This document shows positions 9,488-18,409 of a stretch of 64,000 nucleotides of DNA, piece after piece. The notes beneath the pieces were generated by a model that saw only the letters and a list, made by a program, of their open reading frames with translations, did not search any database and was not told the origin of the DNA. Where the stretch lies: positions 62,001-126,000 of the forward strand of contig NZ_CANMIR010000002.1 in the NCBI RefSeq assembly GCF_947498015.1. Direction: 5' to 3'. This DNA comes from an uncultured Neptuniibacter sp. (GTDB lineage Bacteria > Pseudomonadota > Gammaproteobacteria > Pseudomonadales > Balneatricaceae). Position 1 is the first letter of the stretch. The number at the start of each line of letters is the position of its first letter. A program made the translations under genes and the position numbers.

Positions 9488-9517
9488 CTCCAACATAAAC
9501 AGTGTCGGAGTTGGGAG
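9488..9517 (-). promoter_or_regulatory. Possible Shine-Dalgarno-sequestering hairpin before the NikK-like gene
   Basis: In the transcript, CTCCCAAC (9517-9510) can pair with GTTGGAG (9494-9488), which contains the ribosome-binding site. This gives seven base pairs with one bulged C and a 15-base loop. Placed between the cobalamin riboswitch and the GTG start, it could be the expression platform that blocks translation. This is a pairing seen by eye, not a computed fold. Confidence 0.5.
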
Positions 9518-9539
9518 GATAAGTAGGCTCAGTCAGGCT

Positions 9540-9745
9540 GAACGGTTACTCGGTGAAGCCCTCCGCAACACCACGGTAAACATTTATCAGGCTGGTATCC
9601 GGACTCATCAGCGAAGGGATTCCTTCTATTACCCCACCTTCCCGCACTCCAGTGAGCACAGTGGTATTTGAGGTAACTTGACTGATTTACCGTTGCGGGG
9701 GCAGTGTTGGGATTGCACTGAAATGCGCACCAACTTCCCGGACCA
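9540..9745 (-). ncRNA. Cobalamin riboswitch
   Basis: On the minus strand the leader contains the cobalamin-aptamer landmarks in order: GGGAAGTTGGTG, then CAATCCCAACACTGCCCCCGC, then the B12-box-like ACCACTGTG, the GATGAGTCCGGATACCAGCC core, and GTTGCGGAGGG near the 3' end. The order and spacing match the aptamer of about 200 bases. Bound adenosylcobalamin would turn down the cobalt importer and the cobalamin genes downstream. A -10-like TACTAT (9754-9749) lies directly before it with only a weak -35. The boundaries are approximate. Confidence 0.93.
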
Positions 9746-9930
9746 GACATAGTATTAAGCGTTGTCCAGCCTGCACTGACGTGCCACCTGATAAGCGCTC
9801 AACGATACCTGCGCTACAGATCCATTGCAATTGAGTTCTTTTCTATTAACTATGAATTAGTTACATGCACTAAACCTGATTCCAATTTGACCCTATAATG
9901 CAGGCAATTCTGATCTATTGAGTTATCACT

Positions 9931-10338
9931 ATGCTTTATGTTCTACCTGAAACCACGGGCGACATTATTGTTCTGCAAGCCAATGGCACGCTGACGGCGT
10001 CCGATTACACGGAAACTTTTCTACCGCTGTTTGATCATGTCAAAAATACACACCCTGAAGTCAGACTGCTGATCACCTTCGCACCCGATTTTGAAGGGTT
10101 CGAAGTCGGCACACTCTGGGAAGAGATCAAGTTTGGCAGCCAACATGCGAACGACTTTCATCGGGTAGCCATTGTAGGGGATCCAAAGTGGACTGAATGG
10201 ATGAGCAGGGTCGCCGATCTGCTCATGAAAGGTGAGATCCGCCACTACCGAATGACTCAGCTACTGGAAGCGCTTCGCTGGATCAACGATGAAGATGATG
10301 ATGATGAGGAAGAAACGCACTATCCGTTCGGTGGCTAG
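9931..10338 (+). CDS. STAS/SpoIIAA-like protein
   Basis: A 135-residue cytoplasmic protein of the SpoIIAA-like (STAS/SEC14-type) family. It has the alternating strand-helix pattern of the family (DIIVLQANGTLTASDY, then LLITFAPDFEGFE, then RVAIVGDPKWTEWMS) and ends in an acidic run (EDDDDEEE) before a short tail. These proteins probably bind lipids or hydrophobic ligands; no specific role is known. It has its own promoter candidate (TATAAT at 9894-9899, weak -35) and a hairpin 20 bases after its stop, so it is probably monocistronic. It is divergent from the cobalamin unit. Confidence 0.8.
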   Translation: MLYVLPETTGDIIVLQANGTLTASDYTETFLPLFDHVKNTHPEVRLLITFAPDFEGFEVGTLWEEIKFGSQHANDFHRVAIVGDPKWTEWMSRVADLLMKGEIRHYRMTQLLEALRWINDEDDDDEEETHYPFGG

Positions 10339-10358
10339 CGGCAACAGATGTAAAAGAT

Positions 10359-10378
10359 CCACCTTCTAAAGAAGGTGG
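10359..10378. terminator. Hairpin after the STAS-like gene
   Basis: A perfect eight-base-pair stem (CCACCTTC / GAAGGTGG) with a TAAA loop, followed by CTTTGC. It lies 20 bases after the stop of the STAS gene and may end its transcript. The stem also resembles the subterminal hairpins of IS200/IS605-type elements. Confidence 0.5.
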
Positions 10379-10476
10379 CTTTGCTTGCCCCCCTATAAGG
10401 AGGTAGCCCACTACCCCTGCGGCATCTCGCTCTTCGCTATTATTTTTCTACTTCGATATATAACGTCAGATGCGTA

Positions 10477-10536
10477 GGAGCGGTGTCCTCACCGCGACAA
10501 AAAGCTGAGTCACTTTCGCGGTGAGGACACCGCTCC
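10477..10536. repeat. REP-like long palindrome
   Basis: Two perfect 21-base arms (10477-10497 and 10516-10536, beginning GGAGCGGTGTCCTCACC) flank an 18-base loop. Short matching sequences outside the arms (GCGTA / TACGC) extend the symmetry. The form fits the repetitive extragenic palindromes of gammaproteobacteria. Only one copy is in this window. The rest of the 10340-10720 gap holds the neighbouring hairpins and no supported gene. Confidence 0.7.
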
Positions 10537-10622
10537 CACAATACGCTTATCCAGCCATTGAGATACAAGCGAAATAGAGATTACGGTGGGCCATTTCAGA
10601 TCAAGCCAAAAGGGATGATAAC

Positions 10623-10640
10623 CACCTACTGACGTAGGTG
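10623..10640. repeat. Small perfect hairpin in the palindrome-rich gap
   Basis: CACCTAC and GTAGGTG pair around a TGAC loop. It stands opposite the 10359-10378 hairpin across 245 bases and could be the second end of a decayed IS200/IS605-like element or MITE. No transposase remnant is visible between them. Confidence 0.4.
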
Positions 10641-10656
10641 ATTTAGGGCTAAAAAT

Positions 10657-10686
10657 AAAAAGGCGATCCTAAGAGATCGCCTTTTT
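10657..10686 (-). terminator. Bidirectional intrinsic terminator after the alanine symporter gene
   Basis: A 12-base-pair stem (AAAAAGGCGATC / GATCGCCTTTTT) with a six-base loop and runs of A and T at both ends. It lies 35 bases beyond the stop of the AGCS gene on the minus strand. Confidence 0.9.
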
Positions 10687-10720
10687 ATCATACTGCTTAG
10701 GCTACAAAGCCATAGTCAGA

Positions 10721-12094
10721 TTATTTACCTTCCAGAGAAGGTGCACCCTGCGCGTCGAAATACTCACGCGTCAACTTGAAGACAACCGGGCTCAATAGCG
10801 CCAGTGCAATCAGGTTAGGAATCGCCATCATCGCGTTCAGCGTATCCGCCAGCAACCAGACAAAATCCAGACTAACCATCGTACCTACCGGTACAGCAAT
10901 GATCCAAAGGATGCGGAATGGGGTAATCACTTTCACGCCGAACAGGTACTCTGCACAACGCTCACCGTATACGCTCCAACCCAGAATTGTGGTGAAGGCA
11001 AAGATCGCCAAAGCAATCGCAACAATGTAGTTACCCACACCCGGCAGCGCTTCAGCAAAGGCCGCAGAGGTTAATGCCGCGCCAGACTCACCACTTGTCC
11101 AGATACCGGAAGTGATGATAACCAGCCCCGTAATCGAACAGATGATAATGGTATCCAGGAAGGTACCCAGCATCGCGATAAGGCCCTGACGTACAGGATC
11201 TTTCGTCTGAGATGCCGCATGCGCAATCGGCGCAGAACCCAGACCCGCCTCATTCGAGAACACACCACGTGCCACACCAAAACGGATAGCCGCCCAAACA
11301 GCAGCTCCGGCAAAACCACCTTCAGCCGCAGCTTCAGAGAATGCATAGGTAAAGATCAGATCCAGAGCTGCAGGGATAGCATCTGCATTGATCGCCAGAA
11401 CGATCAGACCCGCAACCAGATAGCTAATCGCCATCAATGGAACCAGCGCACCTGCTACCGCACCGATACGCTTGATACCACCCAGCAGCACGGCTGCAGT
11501 CAGCACCATTAAGATGACACCCGTTACCCAGGTAGGCAATGCGAAGTTAGATTCCAGTACCGCTGCGACAGAGTTAGACTGAACTGTGTTACCGATACCA
11601 AATCCGGCGATCATACCAAACACAGCAAATGCCGTACCCATCCACGCCCATTTCGAACCCAGACCATTTTTGATGTAGTACATCGGGCCACCAACATGGT
11701 TGCCATTCTCATCAACTTCACGATATTTAACGGCCAGAACAGCCTCAGCAAACTTGGTAGCCATACCCACTAGCGCGGTACACCACATCCAGAAAAGTGC
11801 ACCTGGGCCACCCAGGAAGACAGCCGTCGCAACGCCTGCAATGTTACCAGTACCAACCGTCGCGGACATCGCCGTCATCAGTGCCTGGAAAGGAGATATT
11901 TCACCTTCAGCTTTTTCAGAGTCAGACGCTTTACGTCCACCCCACATCAGCTTGAAGCCTGTGCCTAACTTTAGGATAGGCATCAGTTTCAGACCCAGCT
12001 GCAGGAACAAGCCCACACCCAGAATCAGTACCAGCATCATAGGACCCCATACGATCCCGTTAACCATGCCGATAAAATCGGTTAATGCTTCCAT
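10721..12094 (-). CDS. Sodium:alanine (AGCS family) symporter
   Basis: A 457-residue inner-membrane symporter with about 11 hydrophobic segments. The AGCS signature is clear near residues 80-105 (GTGNIAGVATAVFLGGPGAL), followed by FWMWCTALVGMATKFAEA and GPMYYIKNGLG. Members import alanine or glycine with sodium. GAGG lies eight bases before the ATG. The Lrp gene next door and the dad genes beyond it suggest alanine as substrate, though D-alanine, L-alanine and glycine cannot be told apart here. It is monocistronic, with a strong terminator. Confidence 0.92.
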   Translation of the reverse strand: MEALTDFIGMVNGIVWGPMMLVLILGVGLFLQLGLKLMPILKLGTGFKLMWGGRKASDSEKAEGEISPFQALMTAMSATVGTGNIAGVATAVFLGGPGALFWMWCTALVGMATKFAEAVLAVKYREVDENGNHVGGPMYYIKNGLGSKWAWMGTAFAVFGMIAGFGIGNTVQSNSVAAVLESNFALPTWVTGVILMVLTAAVLLGGIKRIGAVAGALVPLMAISYLVAGLIVLAINADAIPAALDLIFTYAFSEAAAEGGFAGAAVWAAIRFGVARGVFSNEAGLGSAPIAHAASQTKDPVRQGLIAMLGTFLDTIIICSITGLVIITSGIWTSGESGAALTSAAFAEALPGVGNYIVAIALAIFAFTTILGWSVYGERCAEYLFGVKVITPFRILWIIAVPVGTMVSLDFVWLLADTLNAMMAIPNLIALALLSPVVFKLTREYFDAQGAPSLEGK

Positions 12095-12723
12095 TTTTAT
12101 TCCTCAATATTTTTTTGTTTATGTGAGGTTTGTTTACTCTTGGGAGTAATTATTATTCTAGCTAACATCCAGCCACTCATGATTGAGGGCGCTTCCGTTC
12201 ATGGCGAGGTGACGATTGCCGAGCCCGCCAGGCAGCCTGATCAAGGCTTACAGACCGAGCTATCACAGCACTGGCCCTGATGATCAAGACCACCTTTATC
12301 CTGCCAAGGGTTATGGCTCAAAAAACCACCACCTCGATGCCACGAATAGAATTGCTCACTACAATATTTTAAATTCGCCAGAACATGGCTTTGAAATATC
12401 CGATTCGGCAGGACAAAAAACTTTATATATAAACAAAAACAGAAAAAAACACTGATTCATCTGTTTTTTTACCGGTTTCAAAGTTTATTCTGGGGGAATA
12501 ACAGGTGAAACACAGTGATTCCACCTATTCCACAATCGAGATCACAAGCCCGCCTTTCGAACCCGCTAAAACACAATCAGGCTTATAACGCACAAAAACA
12601 GCTACACCAACAACAGTGCTGCAGCCCTCGAAACCGGAGAAAAGCGATAGGAATAAAGAAACAAGAGAGTGTGCAGAAGAATCGATTACACCAAACCTTC
12701 TGCACTGGTAGAAAGAGCGCTGC
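12095..12723. other. Non-coding gap between the AGCS and lrp genes
   Basis: About 630 bases hold no convincing gene. The left end carries the AGCS promoter region. A possible stem (GGAAT..AGGTG near 12494 with CACCTATTCC near 12524) and the lrp hairpin at 12671-12705 are the only structures seen. I looked for a glycine-riboswitch pattern because AGCS genes often have one, and did not find it. Confidence 0.6.
12671..12705 (-). terminator. Hairpin after lrp
   Basis: A perfect nine-base-pair stem (GTGCAGAAG / CTTCTGCAC) with a 17-base loop lies 19 bases beyond the lrp stop. There is no clear T-run, so termination efficiency is uncertain. Confidence 0.5.
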
Positions 12724-13218
12724 TTAACGCCCTGGATTAAACTGTATTGGAAGCTCCAGCGTTTCCCGGACCTCTTCCATTACGATATAACTTTTAGAGT
12801 TTTTCACGCCTGGCAGCGTCAACAGCATATCCCCCAGCAGCGCCCGGTATTCTGACATATCGTTGATACGCGCTTTCAGCAGGTAATCAGCATCACCCGA
12901 AACCAGATGGCACTCCAGTATATAGGGCAGCTCTTCCACCGCTTTATTAAAGGTCTGGAATGCATCAGGGGTCTGGTAGGAGAGCGAGATCTCTACAAAC
13001 ACCAGCATATTATATTCGAGGAGTTGTGGATTAAGGCGCGCATAATACCCCTCAATGTACCCCTCTTTCTCCAGGCGCTTAACACGCTCAATACATGGCG
13101 TGGAACTTAATCCCACTTTTTCCGCCAGATCTACGTAGCTGATACGACCATCCTTCTGCAATGTGCGAAGGATACTGACATCTAGCCGGTCTAGCGTTCG
13201 CTTTTTACTGTTTGTCAT
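12724..13218 (-). CDS. lrp: Lrp-type leucine-responsive/alanine regulator
   Basis: A 164-residue Lrp/AsnC protein, the same length as E. coli Lrp and close to it in sequence. The N-terminal helix-turn-helix (LDRLDVSILRTLQKDGRISY, then LAEKVGLSSTPCIERVKRL) is followed by the ligand-binding RAM domain (ECHLVSGDADYLLKARI, then LPGVKNSKSYIVMEEV). It is divergent from dadA, as with the alanine-responsive DadR-type regulators, so it probably controls the dad operon and perhaps the symporter. The 141-base AT-rich gap to dadA would contain its sites. Confidence 0.92.
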   Translation of the reverse strand: MTNSKKRTLDRLDVSILRTLQKDGRISYVDLAEKVGLSSTPCIERVKRLEKEGYIEGYYARLNPQLLEYNMLVFVEISLSYQTPDAFQTFNKAVEELPYILECHLVSGDADYLLKARINDMSEYRALLGDMLLTLPGVKNSKSYIVMEEVRETLELPIQFNPGR

Positions 13219-13359
13219 TCATTAATATCCACTGTAAAAGCAAAGTTTTGCAGTTATAAACCCTTTATATAACAAAATTTCAAAGCCTTCCAATGCTTAA
13301 AACCAAATAAACTAGTGTTTTCTCATTAACAAAATAAATCTATTAAATGAGGTGACACT

Positions 13360-14616
13360 ATGCAGGTATTGGTTTTAGGAGCAGGGGTGGTTGGCGTTAC
13401 GAGCGCTTGGTATTTAGCCAAGGCTGGCCATGACGTAACTATAATCGATCGCCAGGTAGATGTCGCGTTAGAAACAAGCTACGCCAACGCAGGGCAGATC
13501 TCTCCCGGCTATTCAGCCCCTTGGGCAGGCCCGGGTATCCCCCTGAAAGCGGTCAAATGGCTCATGCAGGATCTGGCTCCTTTTATGATCAGTGGTAAAG
13601 AGGTCGATACTCAGACCCTTGGCTGGATGACCAAAATGCTGACCAACTGCACCGAAAGTGCCTACCACACCAATAAAGCACGTATGGTTAGATTAGCTGA
13701 ATATAGCCGCGACTGCTTTATCAACCTGCGTAATGAACTGGATATCGATTACGAGCAGCGCAGCAAAGGTACCCTGCAGCTGTTCAGAACCGATAAACAG
13801 GTTAAGGATTCGAAAAAAGATATCAGCGTTCTGAAAGAGAGCGGTGTTAACTTCCAGGAGCTGGATGTTGATGGATGCATCGAATATGAACCTGCGCTGA
13901 TCCACGTCCGTGACAAAATTGTCGGCGGCCTGCGCCTGCCGGGTGATGAGACGGGCGACTGCTACAAATTCACCAATGCGCTGGCCGATGAGTGCAAGAA
14001 ACTGGGCGTGAAGTTCCAGATGAAAACCGAGATTCTCAGCATCGAAACACAAGGTGATCAGATCACGGCTGTAAACACCTCCAGAGGCAAGATGGTCTCT
14101 GATGCCTATCTGGTCGCTCTGGGTAGCTACTCTACTCCGGTATTGTCGAAGATCGATCTGCGAGTTCCGGTCTACCCGATCAAAGGTTACTCCCTGACAC
14201 TGCCGATCATCGATGCCAGCAAAGCGCCAACCTCTACCGTCATGGATGAAACCTACAAGGTGGCCGTCACCCGTTTTGAAGATCGTATTCGCGTAGGCGG
14301 CACCGCTGAGATCGCTTCTTATAACAAGGAGCTGGAAGAGAAGCGCAAAGCCAATGTGGAATTTGTTGTCAGTGACCTGTTCCCGGGCGGCGGTGATCTG
14401 GAAAAAGCGGAGTTCTGGACCGGTTTACGCCCGATGACGCCCGATGGCACACCGATCCTTGGCGAAACTAAATACTCCAACCTATTCCTGAACACTGGTC
14501 ATGGCACGCTGGGCTGGACTATGTCACTGGGTTCAGGCAAATACGTAGCAGACATCATCAGCCAGCATGAACCGGAGATCGAAAAAGAGGGTCTCTCGGT
14601 TGCACGTTACGGCTAA
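13360..14616 (+). CDS. dadA: D-amino acid dehydrogenase, FAD-dependent
   Basis: A 418-residue membrane-associated flavoprotein that oxidises D-alanine to pyruvate via an imine and passes electrons to the quinone pool. The FAD Rossmann motif is at the N-terminus (LGAGVVGVTSAWYLAKAG), followed by the DadA signature SYANAGQISPGYSAPWAGPG and the C-terminal GLRPMTPDGTPILG and NTGHGTLGWTMSLGSG. GAGG lies nine bases before the ATG. It heads an operon with ridA, dadX and a second RidA-family gene. Confidence 0.96.
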   Translation: MQVLVLGAGVVGVTSAWYLAKAGHDVTIIDRQVDVALETSYANAGQISPGYSAPWAGPGIPLKAVKWLMQDLAPFMISGKEVDTQTLGWMTKMLTNCTESAYHTNKARMVRLAEYSRDCFINLRNELDIDYEQRSKGTLQLFRTDKQVKDSKKDISVLKESGVNFQELDVDGCIEYEPALIHVRDKIVGGLRLPGDETGDCYKFTNALADECKKLGVKFQMKTEILSIETQGDQITAVNTSRGKMVSDAYLVALGSYSTPVLSKIDLRVPVYPIKGYSLTLPIIDASKAPTSTVMDETYKVAVTRFEDRIRVGGTAEIASYNKELEEKRKANVEFVVSDLFPGGGDLEKAEFWTGLRPMTPDGTPILGETKYSNLFLNTGHGTLGWTMSLGSGKYVADIISQHEPEIEKEGLSVARYG

Positions 14617-14644
14617 GCGATCCACAAACAGAGACTAATTTTCA

Positions 14645-14666
14645 GACCGGCTCATCCGAGCCGGTC
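14645..14666 (+). other. Intercistronic hairpin between dadA and ridA
   Basis: A nine-base-pair GC-rich stem (GACCGGCTC / GAGCCGGTC) with a four-base loop and no T-run. It may protect the dadA message or partly reduce downstream transcription. Confidence 0.6.
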
Positions 14667-14692
14667 TCCCCTATTGAATAAAGGAAAAACAG

Positions 14693-15076
14693 ATGAGCAA
14701 CAAAGCAATTATCTCTACAGACAAGGCACCTGCAGCAATCGGCACCTATTCACAGGCGGTAAAAGCGGGTAACACGGTCTATATATCAGGTCAGATCCCT
14801 CTGAACCCGGAAATCATGGAGATGGTCACTGAATCATTTGAAGCGCAAGCCGTACAGGTATTTGAGAACCTGAAAGCGGTCGCTGAAGCAGCAGGCGGTA
14901 GCGTTAATGATTTTGTTAAAATCACCGTCCTGCTCTCGGACCTGTCATACTTTGCCCAGGTTAATGAGATCATGGCTAAATACTTCGATGCACCCTACCC
15001 TGCACGTGCAGCCTACGCGGTAAAAGCACTGCCAAAAGACGCTGACATCGAAATTGAAGCTGTTATGGTTGTATAA
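14693..15076 (+). CDS. ridA: RidA family enamine/imine deaminase
   Basis: A 127-residue archetypal RidA protein that hydrolyses reactive enamines and imines. It keeps the family features [25 protein letters not shown] at the start, the catalytic arginine in [13 protein letters not shown], and the conserved glutamate in [22 protein letters not shown] precedes the ATG. Its place between dadA (which makes an imino acid) and dadX (a PLP enzyme) fits both clearing imines and protecting the racemase. Confidence 0.95.
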   Translation: MSNKAIISTDKAPAAIGTYSQAVKAGNTVYISGQIPLNPEIMEMVTESFEAQAVQVFENLKAVAEAAGGSVNDFVKITVLLSDLSYFAQVNEIMAKYFDAPYPARAAYAVKALPKDADIEIEAVMVV

Positions 15077-15108
15077 GAGATAAGTTAGCAAGCTGAGTAG
15101 GAGTAACT

Positions 15109-16185
15109 ATGGCACGAGCAGCCACCGCAACAATCAATCTGGACGCTATTCGCCACAACTATCAACTGGCAAAATCCGTTGCTCCTGATCAGCGCGCACT
15201 TGCCATTATCAAAGCCAATGCTTACGGTCATGGCGCGGTTAATGTAGCGAACGCATTGATAGATATCGCAGATGGATTTGGTGTTGCCTGCATCGAAGAA
15301 GCCGTAGAGCTACGGGAAGCCGGAATCAGCCTTCCGATTCTGTTATTGGAAGGCTTTTTCAGTGCCGATGAACTGGACTACATCAGCCAGCATGATCTGT
15401 GGTGTGCAGTACACAGCCCATCACAGATCGACATCATCGCCAAGGCGGAGTTACCACGGCCGATCAGCATCTGGCTAAAAATGGATAGCGGTATGCACCG
15501 TCTGGGGCTACAACCCGCCGAGTTCAAAACCGCATTTGAAAAGCTCAATACACTTCCTCAGGTCAAAGAGGTTGTTTTGATGAGCCATTTCTCATCTGCG
15601 GATGAACCCGAACTGAGCGTCACCGCCGAGCAGATCAAGGTGTTTGATGCGATCGCCGCTGACCTGAACGCTCCCGTTAGTCTGGCAAACTCAGCCGGTA
15701 CTATGGCGCATACAGAAGCACGTCGCGACTGGCAGCGCCCCGGCATCATGCTTTATGGCGCATCACCTTTTGCGCAGTCACAAACCATCGCAGATCAGTT
15801 AAAACCGGCCATGACGCTAAGTTCCGAAGTGATCGCTGTGCGAGATCTGGAACCCGGTGACCCCGTCGGCTACAGCAGTACCTGGGTGTGCGACAAGCCG
15901 ACCCGGGTCGGTACCGTTGCGATGGGCTATGCTGATGGCTATCCACGCCACGCAAAAAACGGCACCCCGGTCTACGTTAACGGCCAACCGAGCCGAATTA
16001 TCGGCCGCGTATCGATGGATATGCTCACGGTCGATCTGACTGAGATACCTGATGCAGGCATAGGCAGCTACGTCGAACTCTGGGGGGAGAATGTGCTCGC
16101 CTCGGAAGTAGCTGACTGCTGCGACACCATCCCCTACACCCTGTTTACCGGCATCACCCGCCGTGTACATAAGAAATATAGTTGA
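15109..16185 (+). CDS. dadX: Alanine racemase, catabolic type
   Basis: A 358-residue fold-type III PLP enzyme interconverting L- and D-alanine. The PLP lysine is Lys35 in [10 protein letters not shown], and the second catalytic region is VGYSSTWV with its tyrosine. The C-terminal beta domain has [11 protein letters not shown] and [24 protein letters not shown] precedes the ATG. Position after dadA supports the catabolic DadX role, but it could also be the only racemase supplying D-alanine for the cell wall. Confidence 0.95.
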   Translation: MARAATATINLDAIRHNYQLAKSVAPDQRALAIIKANAYGHGAVNVANALIDIADGFGVACIEEAVELREAGISLPILLLEGFFSADELDYISQHDLWCAVHSPSQIDIIAKAELPRPISIWLKMDSGMHRLGLQPAEFKTAFEKLNTLPQVKEVVLMSHFSSADEPELSVTAEQIKVFDAIAADLNAPVSLANSAGTMAHTEARRDWQRPGIMLYGASPFAQSQTIADQLKPAMTLSSEVIAVRDLEPGDPVGYSSTWVCDKPTRVGTVAMGYADGYPRHAKNGTPVYVNGQPSRIIGRVSMDMLTVDLTEIPDAGIGSYVELWGENVLASEVADCCDTIPYTLFTGITRRVHKKYS

Positions 16186-16193
16186 GGACTCAC

Positions 16194-16541
16194 ATGAGTA
16201 TTGAACGCATTGAATCCACACAGCGCATGAGCCGTATCGTTAAACATAACGGTACCGTTTATCTGTGCGGACAAACCGCTGGCGAAGCCCAGTGGGATAT
16301 TGCAGAGCAGACCCAGCGCTGTCTGGATAAAATAGATGATCTGCTGACAAAAGCAGGCAGCAGCCGAAACCAACTACTCTCCGTCACCATCTACATCCGT
16401 GACATGAAAGATTTTGCAGCCATGAATGAAGTCTGGGATGCCTGGGTAGCAGATTGTGAAAAACCTGCTCGCGCCTGTGTTGAAGCACGCATGGCTCGCC
16501 CGGAGATACTGGTAGAGCTCTCTGTTACAGCCGCCTATTAA
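16194..16541 (+). CDS. RidA/YoaB-like family protein
   Basis: A 115-residue protein of a second RidA subgroup resembling E. coli YoaB ([20 protein letters not shown], then [19 protein letters not shown], then the arginine in [11 protein letters not shown]). The ATG at 16194 has GAGG seven bases before it and lies eight bases after the dadX stop; the TTG at 16182 is not needed. The canonical residues differ from RidA proper, so its activity may differ. It closes the dad operon. Confidence 0.88.
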   Translation: MSIERIESTQRMSRIVKHNGTVYLCGQTAGEAQWDIAEQTQRCLDKIDDLLTKAGSSRNQLLSVTIYIRDMKDFAAMNEVWDAWVADCEKPARACVEARMARPEILVELSVTAAY

Positions 16542-16548
16542 TAAAAAA

Positions 16549-16569
16549 AGCCCGCCTAATGGCGGGCTT
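16549..16569 (-). terminator. Intrinsic terminator between convergent dad operon and TorF-type porin gene
   Basis: A nine-base-pair stem (AAGCCCGCC / GGCGGGCTT). The A-run lies on the left side, so it gives a T-run for transcripts of the minus-strand porin gene. It may also stop the dad operon. Confidence 0.88.
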
Positions 16570-16599
16570 CACTGCTAGTATGTCGATCAGGGCAGGCGT

Positions 16600-17229
16600 T
16601 TAGAATTCAAACGTTTTACTGATGTAGAAGTTGATGGTATCGCCGCTACCGATCTCTGAATCTGGATCGATGTAAGCAACACCCATGTCCAAGCCTTCAT
16701 AAGTTGTGTTGTAACCGACTTCCCAGTACTCACCGTCATAATCGTTGCCGTATGAGCCTAATGTCAGATACGCGCCTTCATATTCACCGGTAATAGCCGC
16801 AAATGTGTAATCTGATTCTTCAACGCCACTGGCAGCATCTTCAGTACCAACCGTGTATTCAAAACTGATCGGGCCATAACCCAGATTTAGATTGATCTCA
16901 TGGAAATCAGTCGCACCATCTTCTGTGTACAGGTAACCGGTATAACCCAGGTAGTAGGAAAACTCTTCTACTTCACCTGCATAACCACCATATACATCGA
17001 TTTCCTGCTCACCATCATTCAGTGATGCTGCCCATGTGCCGACAGAGAGACCGTTCTCTGCTTCATAATCCAGACCACCCATGATGCTCGCACCGCTGAC
17101 GCCCTGATCAACACCACGGAAGTAGTAGTCACTCATTGCGCCAATATTGGCAGAAAGGCCGGCCTCAGCCATAACTGATGCGGAAAGAAGACCTGCAGCG
17201 ATTAAGGTTTTAGTCGTTGATTTCATCAT
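16600..17229 (-). CDS. TorF family putative outer-membrane porin (Gcw_chp)
   Basis: A 209-residue protein with a signal peptide (cleavage after VMAEA), then alternating aromatic beta strands (MSDYYFRGVDQG, then YYLGYTGYLY, then LNLGYGPISFEY) and a C-terminal phenylalanine (ISKTFEF), as in outer-membrane beta barrels. The mature protein is very acidic. It matches the Gcw_chp/TorF family of unknown substrate. GGGGG lies nine bases before the first ATG. Monocistronic. Confidence 0.85.
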   Translation of the reverse strand: MMKSTTKTLIAAGLLSASVMAEAGLSANIGAMSDYYFRGVDQGVSGASIMGGLDYEAENGLSVGTWAASLNDGEQEIDVYGGYAGEVEEFSYYLGYTGYLYTEDGATDFHEINLNLGYGPISFEYTVGTEDAASGVEESDYTFAAITGEYEGAYLTLGSYGNDYDGEYWEVGYNTTYEGLDMGVAYIDPDSEIGSGDTINFYISKTFEF

Positions 17230-17493
17230 TAATTTGTCCCCCTCGGATAAAATGAAATTCTTGAATTACCCTTACGAATTGCACAGCCTGTGCCAAATAT
17301 TATTTTACCTTTAAAAACAAACAGTTAATAATTATTGAATCTATTTTCTCTGTCATACTCTAAGCTAAAGAATCGCAGCCGCACCAATGATGCGCCTTCG
17401 CATTGTGCAGATGCACCATAAGTGAACAATTTGTTACATTACGAACCAACTGAACTATGATGCCCACCCCAACTATGGGCTTAGAGAGGTTAA

Positions 17494-17967
17494 ATGATGA
17501 AGACAGCGACATTTGCAGCCGGATGCTTTTGGGGCATTGAGCTAAAATTTTCTCAGATACCGGGTGTTACCCATACTGAAGTTGGCTACATGGGTGGCAC
17601 AACAGAACAACCCGATTACAAAGCTGTGTGTCAAGGTGATACCTATCATGCTGAAGTAGTTCAGCTGGAATACGATGAGCAGCAGCTCGACTATAAAACT
17701 CTACTTGAGCACTTCTGGTCGATGCACAATCCCACTACCCTGAATCGTCAGGGGCCTGATATCGGTACCCAATATCGTTCAGCGATCTTTTATCATGATG
17801 AGAGCCAGCAGCTGTTGGCTGAGCAGAGCAAACAGGCCCTGGATAGCAACGGTACGTTTAACGCCCCGATTGTCACTCAAATTGCGCCTGCAGCGACCTT
17901 CTGGAAAGCGGAGGAGTATCATCAGAAGTATCTTGCAAAACGGGGCATGGGGAGCTGCGGTATCTAG
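17494..17967 (+). CDS. msrA: Peptide-methionine (S)-S-oxide reductase MsrA
   Basis: A 157-residue enzyme that repairs the S epimer of methionine sulfoxide. The catalytic Cys11 lies in AAGCFWG, with the conserved [18 protein letters not shown] and [11 protein letters not shown] stretches. It is slightly short, and a cysteine near the end (GMGSCGI) may be the resolving residue. AGAGAGG precedes two consecutive ATG codons. Its stop overlaps the start of a GNAT gene by one base. Confidence 0.95.
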   Translation: MMKTATFAAGCFWGIELKFSQIPGVTHTEVGYMGGTTEQPDYKAVCQGDTYHAEVVQLEYDEQQLDYKTLLEHFWSMHNPTTLNRQGPDIGTQYRSAIFYHDESQQLLAEQSKQALDSNGTFNAPIVTQIAPAATFWKAEEYHQKYLAKRGMGSCGI

Positions 17968-18404
17968 TGGACCAACTTATGAGTGCACTGGGGAGCCATA
18001 TCAGCTCACCGGCGTTGGGGCGATTTTACAAACGCAACGGTCATAAAGGGAGGATTCAACCCGAAGATCGCTGTTTCTGGTTGGAACGGGATGGAGCCAT
18101 CGTTGCGGCAGCCCGCTTATCCCCGCTCGAGGATAAGCAACCCACTGGGCTGCTCAGAGGGCTGTGGGTAGAGAGGGAACTACGAGGGCAGCAGTTGGGA
18201 GGTAAACTTTTCATGGCTCTAATGCAGCAGGTTGAGCCACAATCGCTCTACTGTTTTGCCTACCACGATGCTGTTCCCTTTTATTTACGCCATGGTTTTA
18301 CCCAGACACTCCCCGACACCACACCCACTCAACTGATCATAAAACAGCAGACCTACCAGCAGAGAGGCAGTGATACCTGTCTTCTGTACCACCCCTGGTC
18401 GTAG
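17967..18404 (+). CDS. GNAT family N-acetyltransferase
   Basis: A 145-residue GNAT protein. The acetyl-CoA-binding stretch is recognisable in LLRGLWVERELRGQQLGGKL and the late strand in LYCFAYHDAVPFYLRHGFTQ. The GTG at 17967 overlaps the msrA stop; an ATG four codons later (17979) is an alternative. The substrate is unknown. Coupling to msrA suggests co-expression, perhaps in oxidative stress, but this is only inference. Confidence 0.82.
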   Translation: MDQLMSALGSHISSPALGRFYKRNGHKGRIQPEDRCFWLERDGAIVAAARLSPLEDKQPTGLLRGLWVERELRGQQLGGKLFMALMQQVEPQSLYCFAYHDAVPFYLRHGFTQTLPDTTPTQLIIKQQTYQQRGSDTCLLYHPWS

Positions 18405-18409
18405 GGCAT

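Noticed and set aside
12095..12215. Possible glycine riboswitch before the AGCS gene
   Set aside because: None of the conserved aptamer sequences was found.
12216..12727. Two short plus-strand frames in the AGCS-lrp gap
   Set aside because: Low-complexity, basic translations with no start signals or conserved features.
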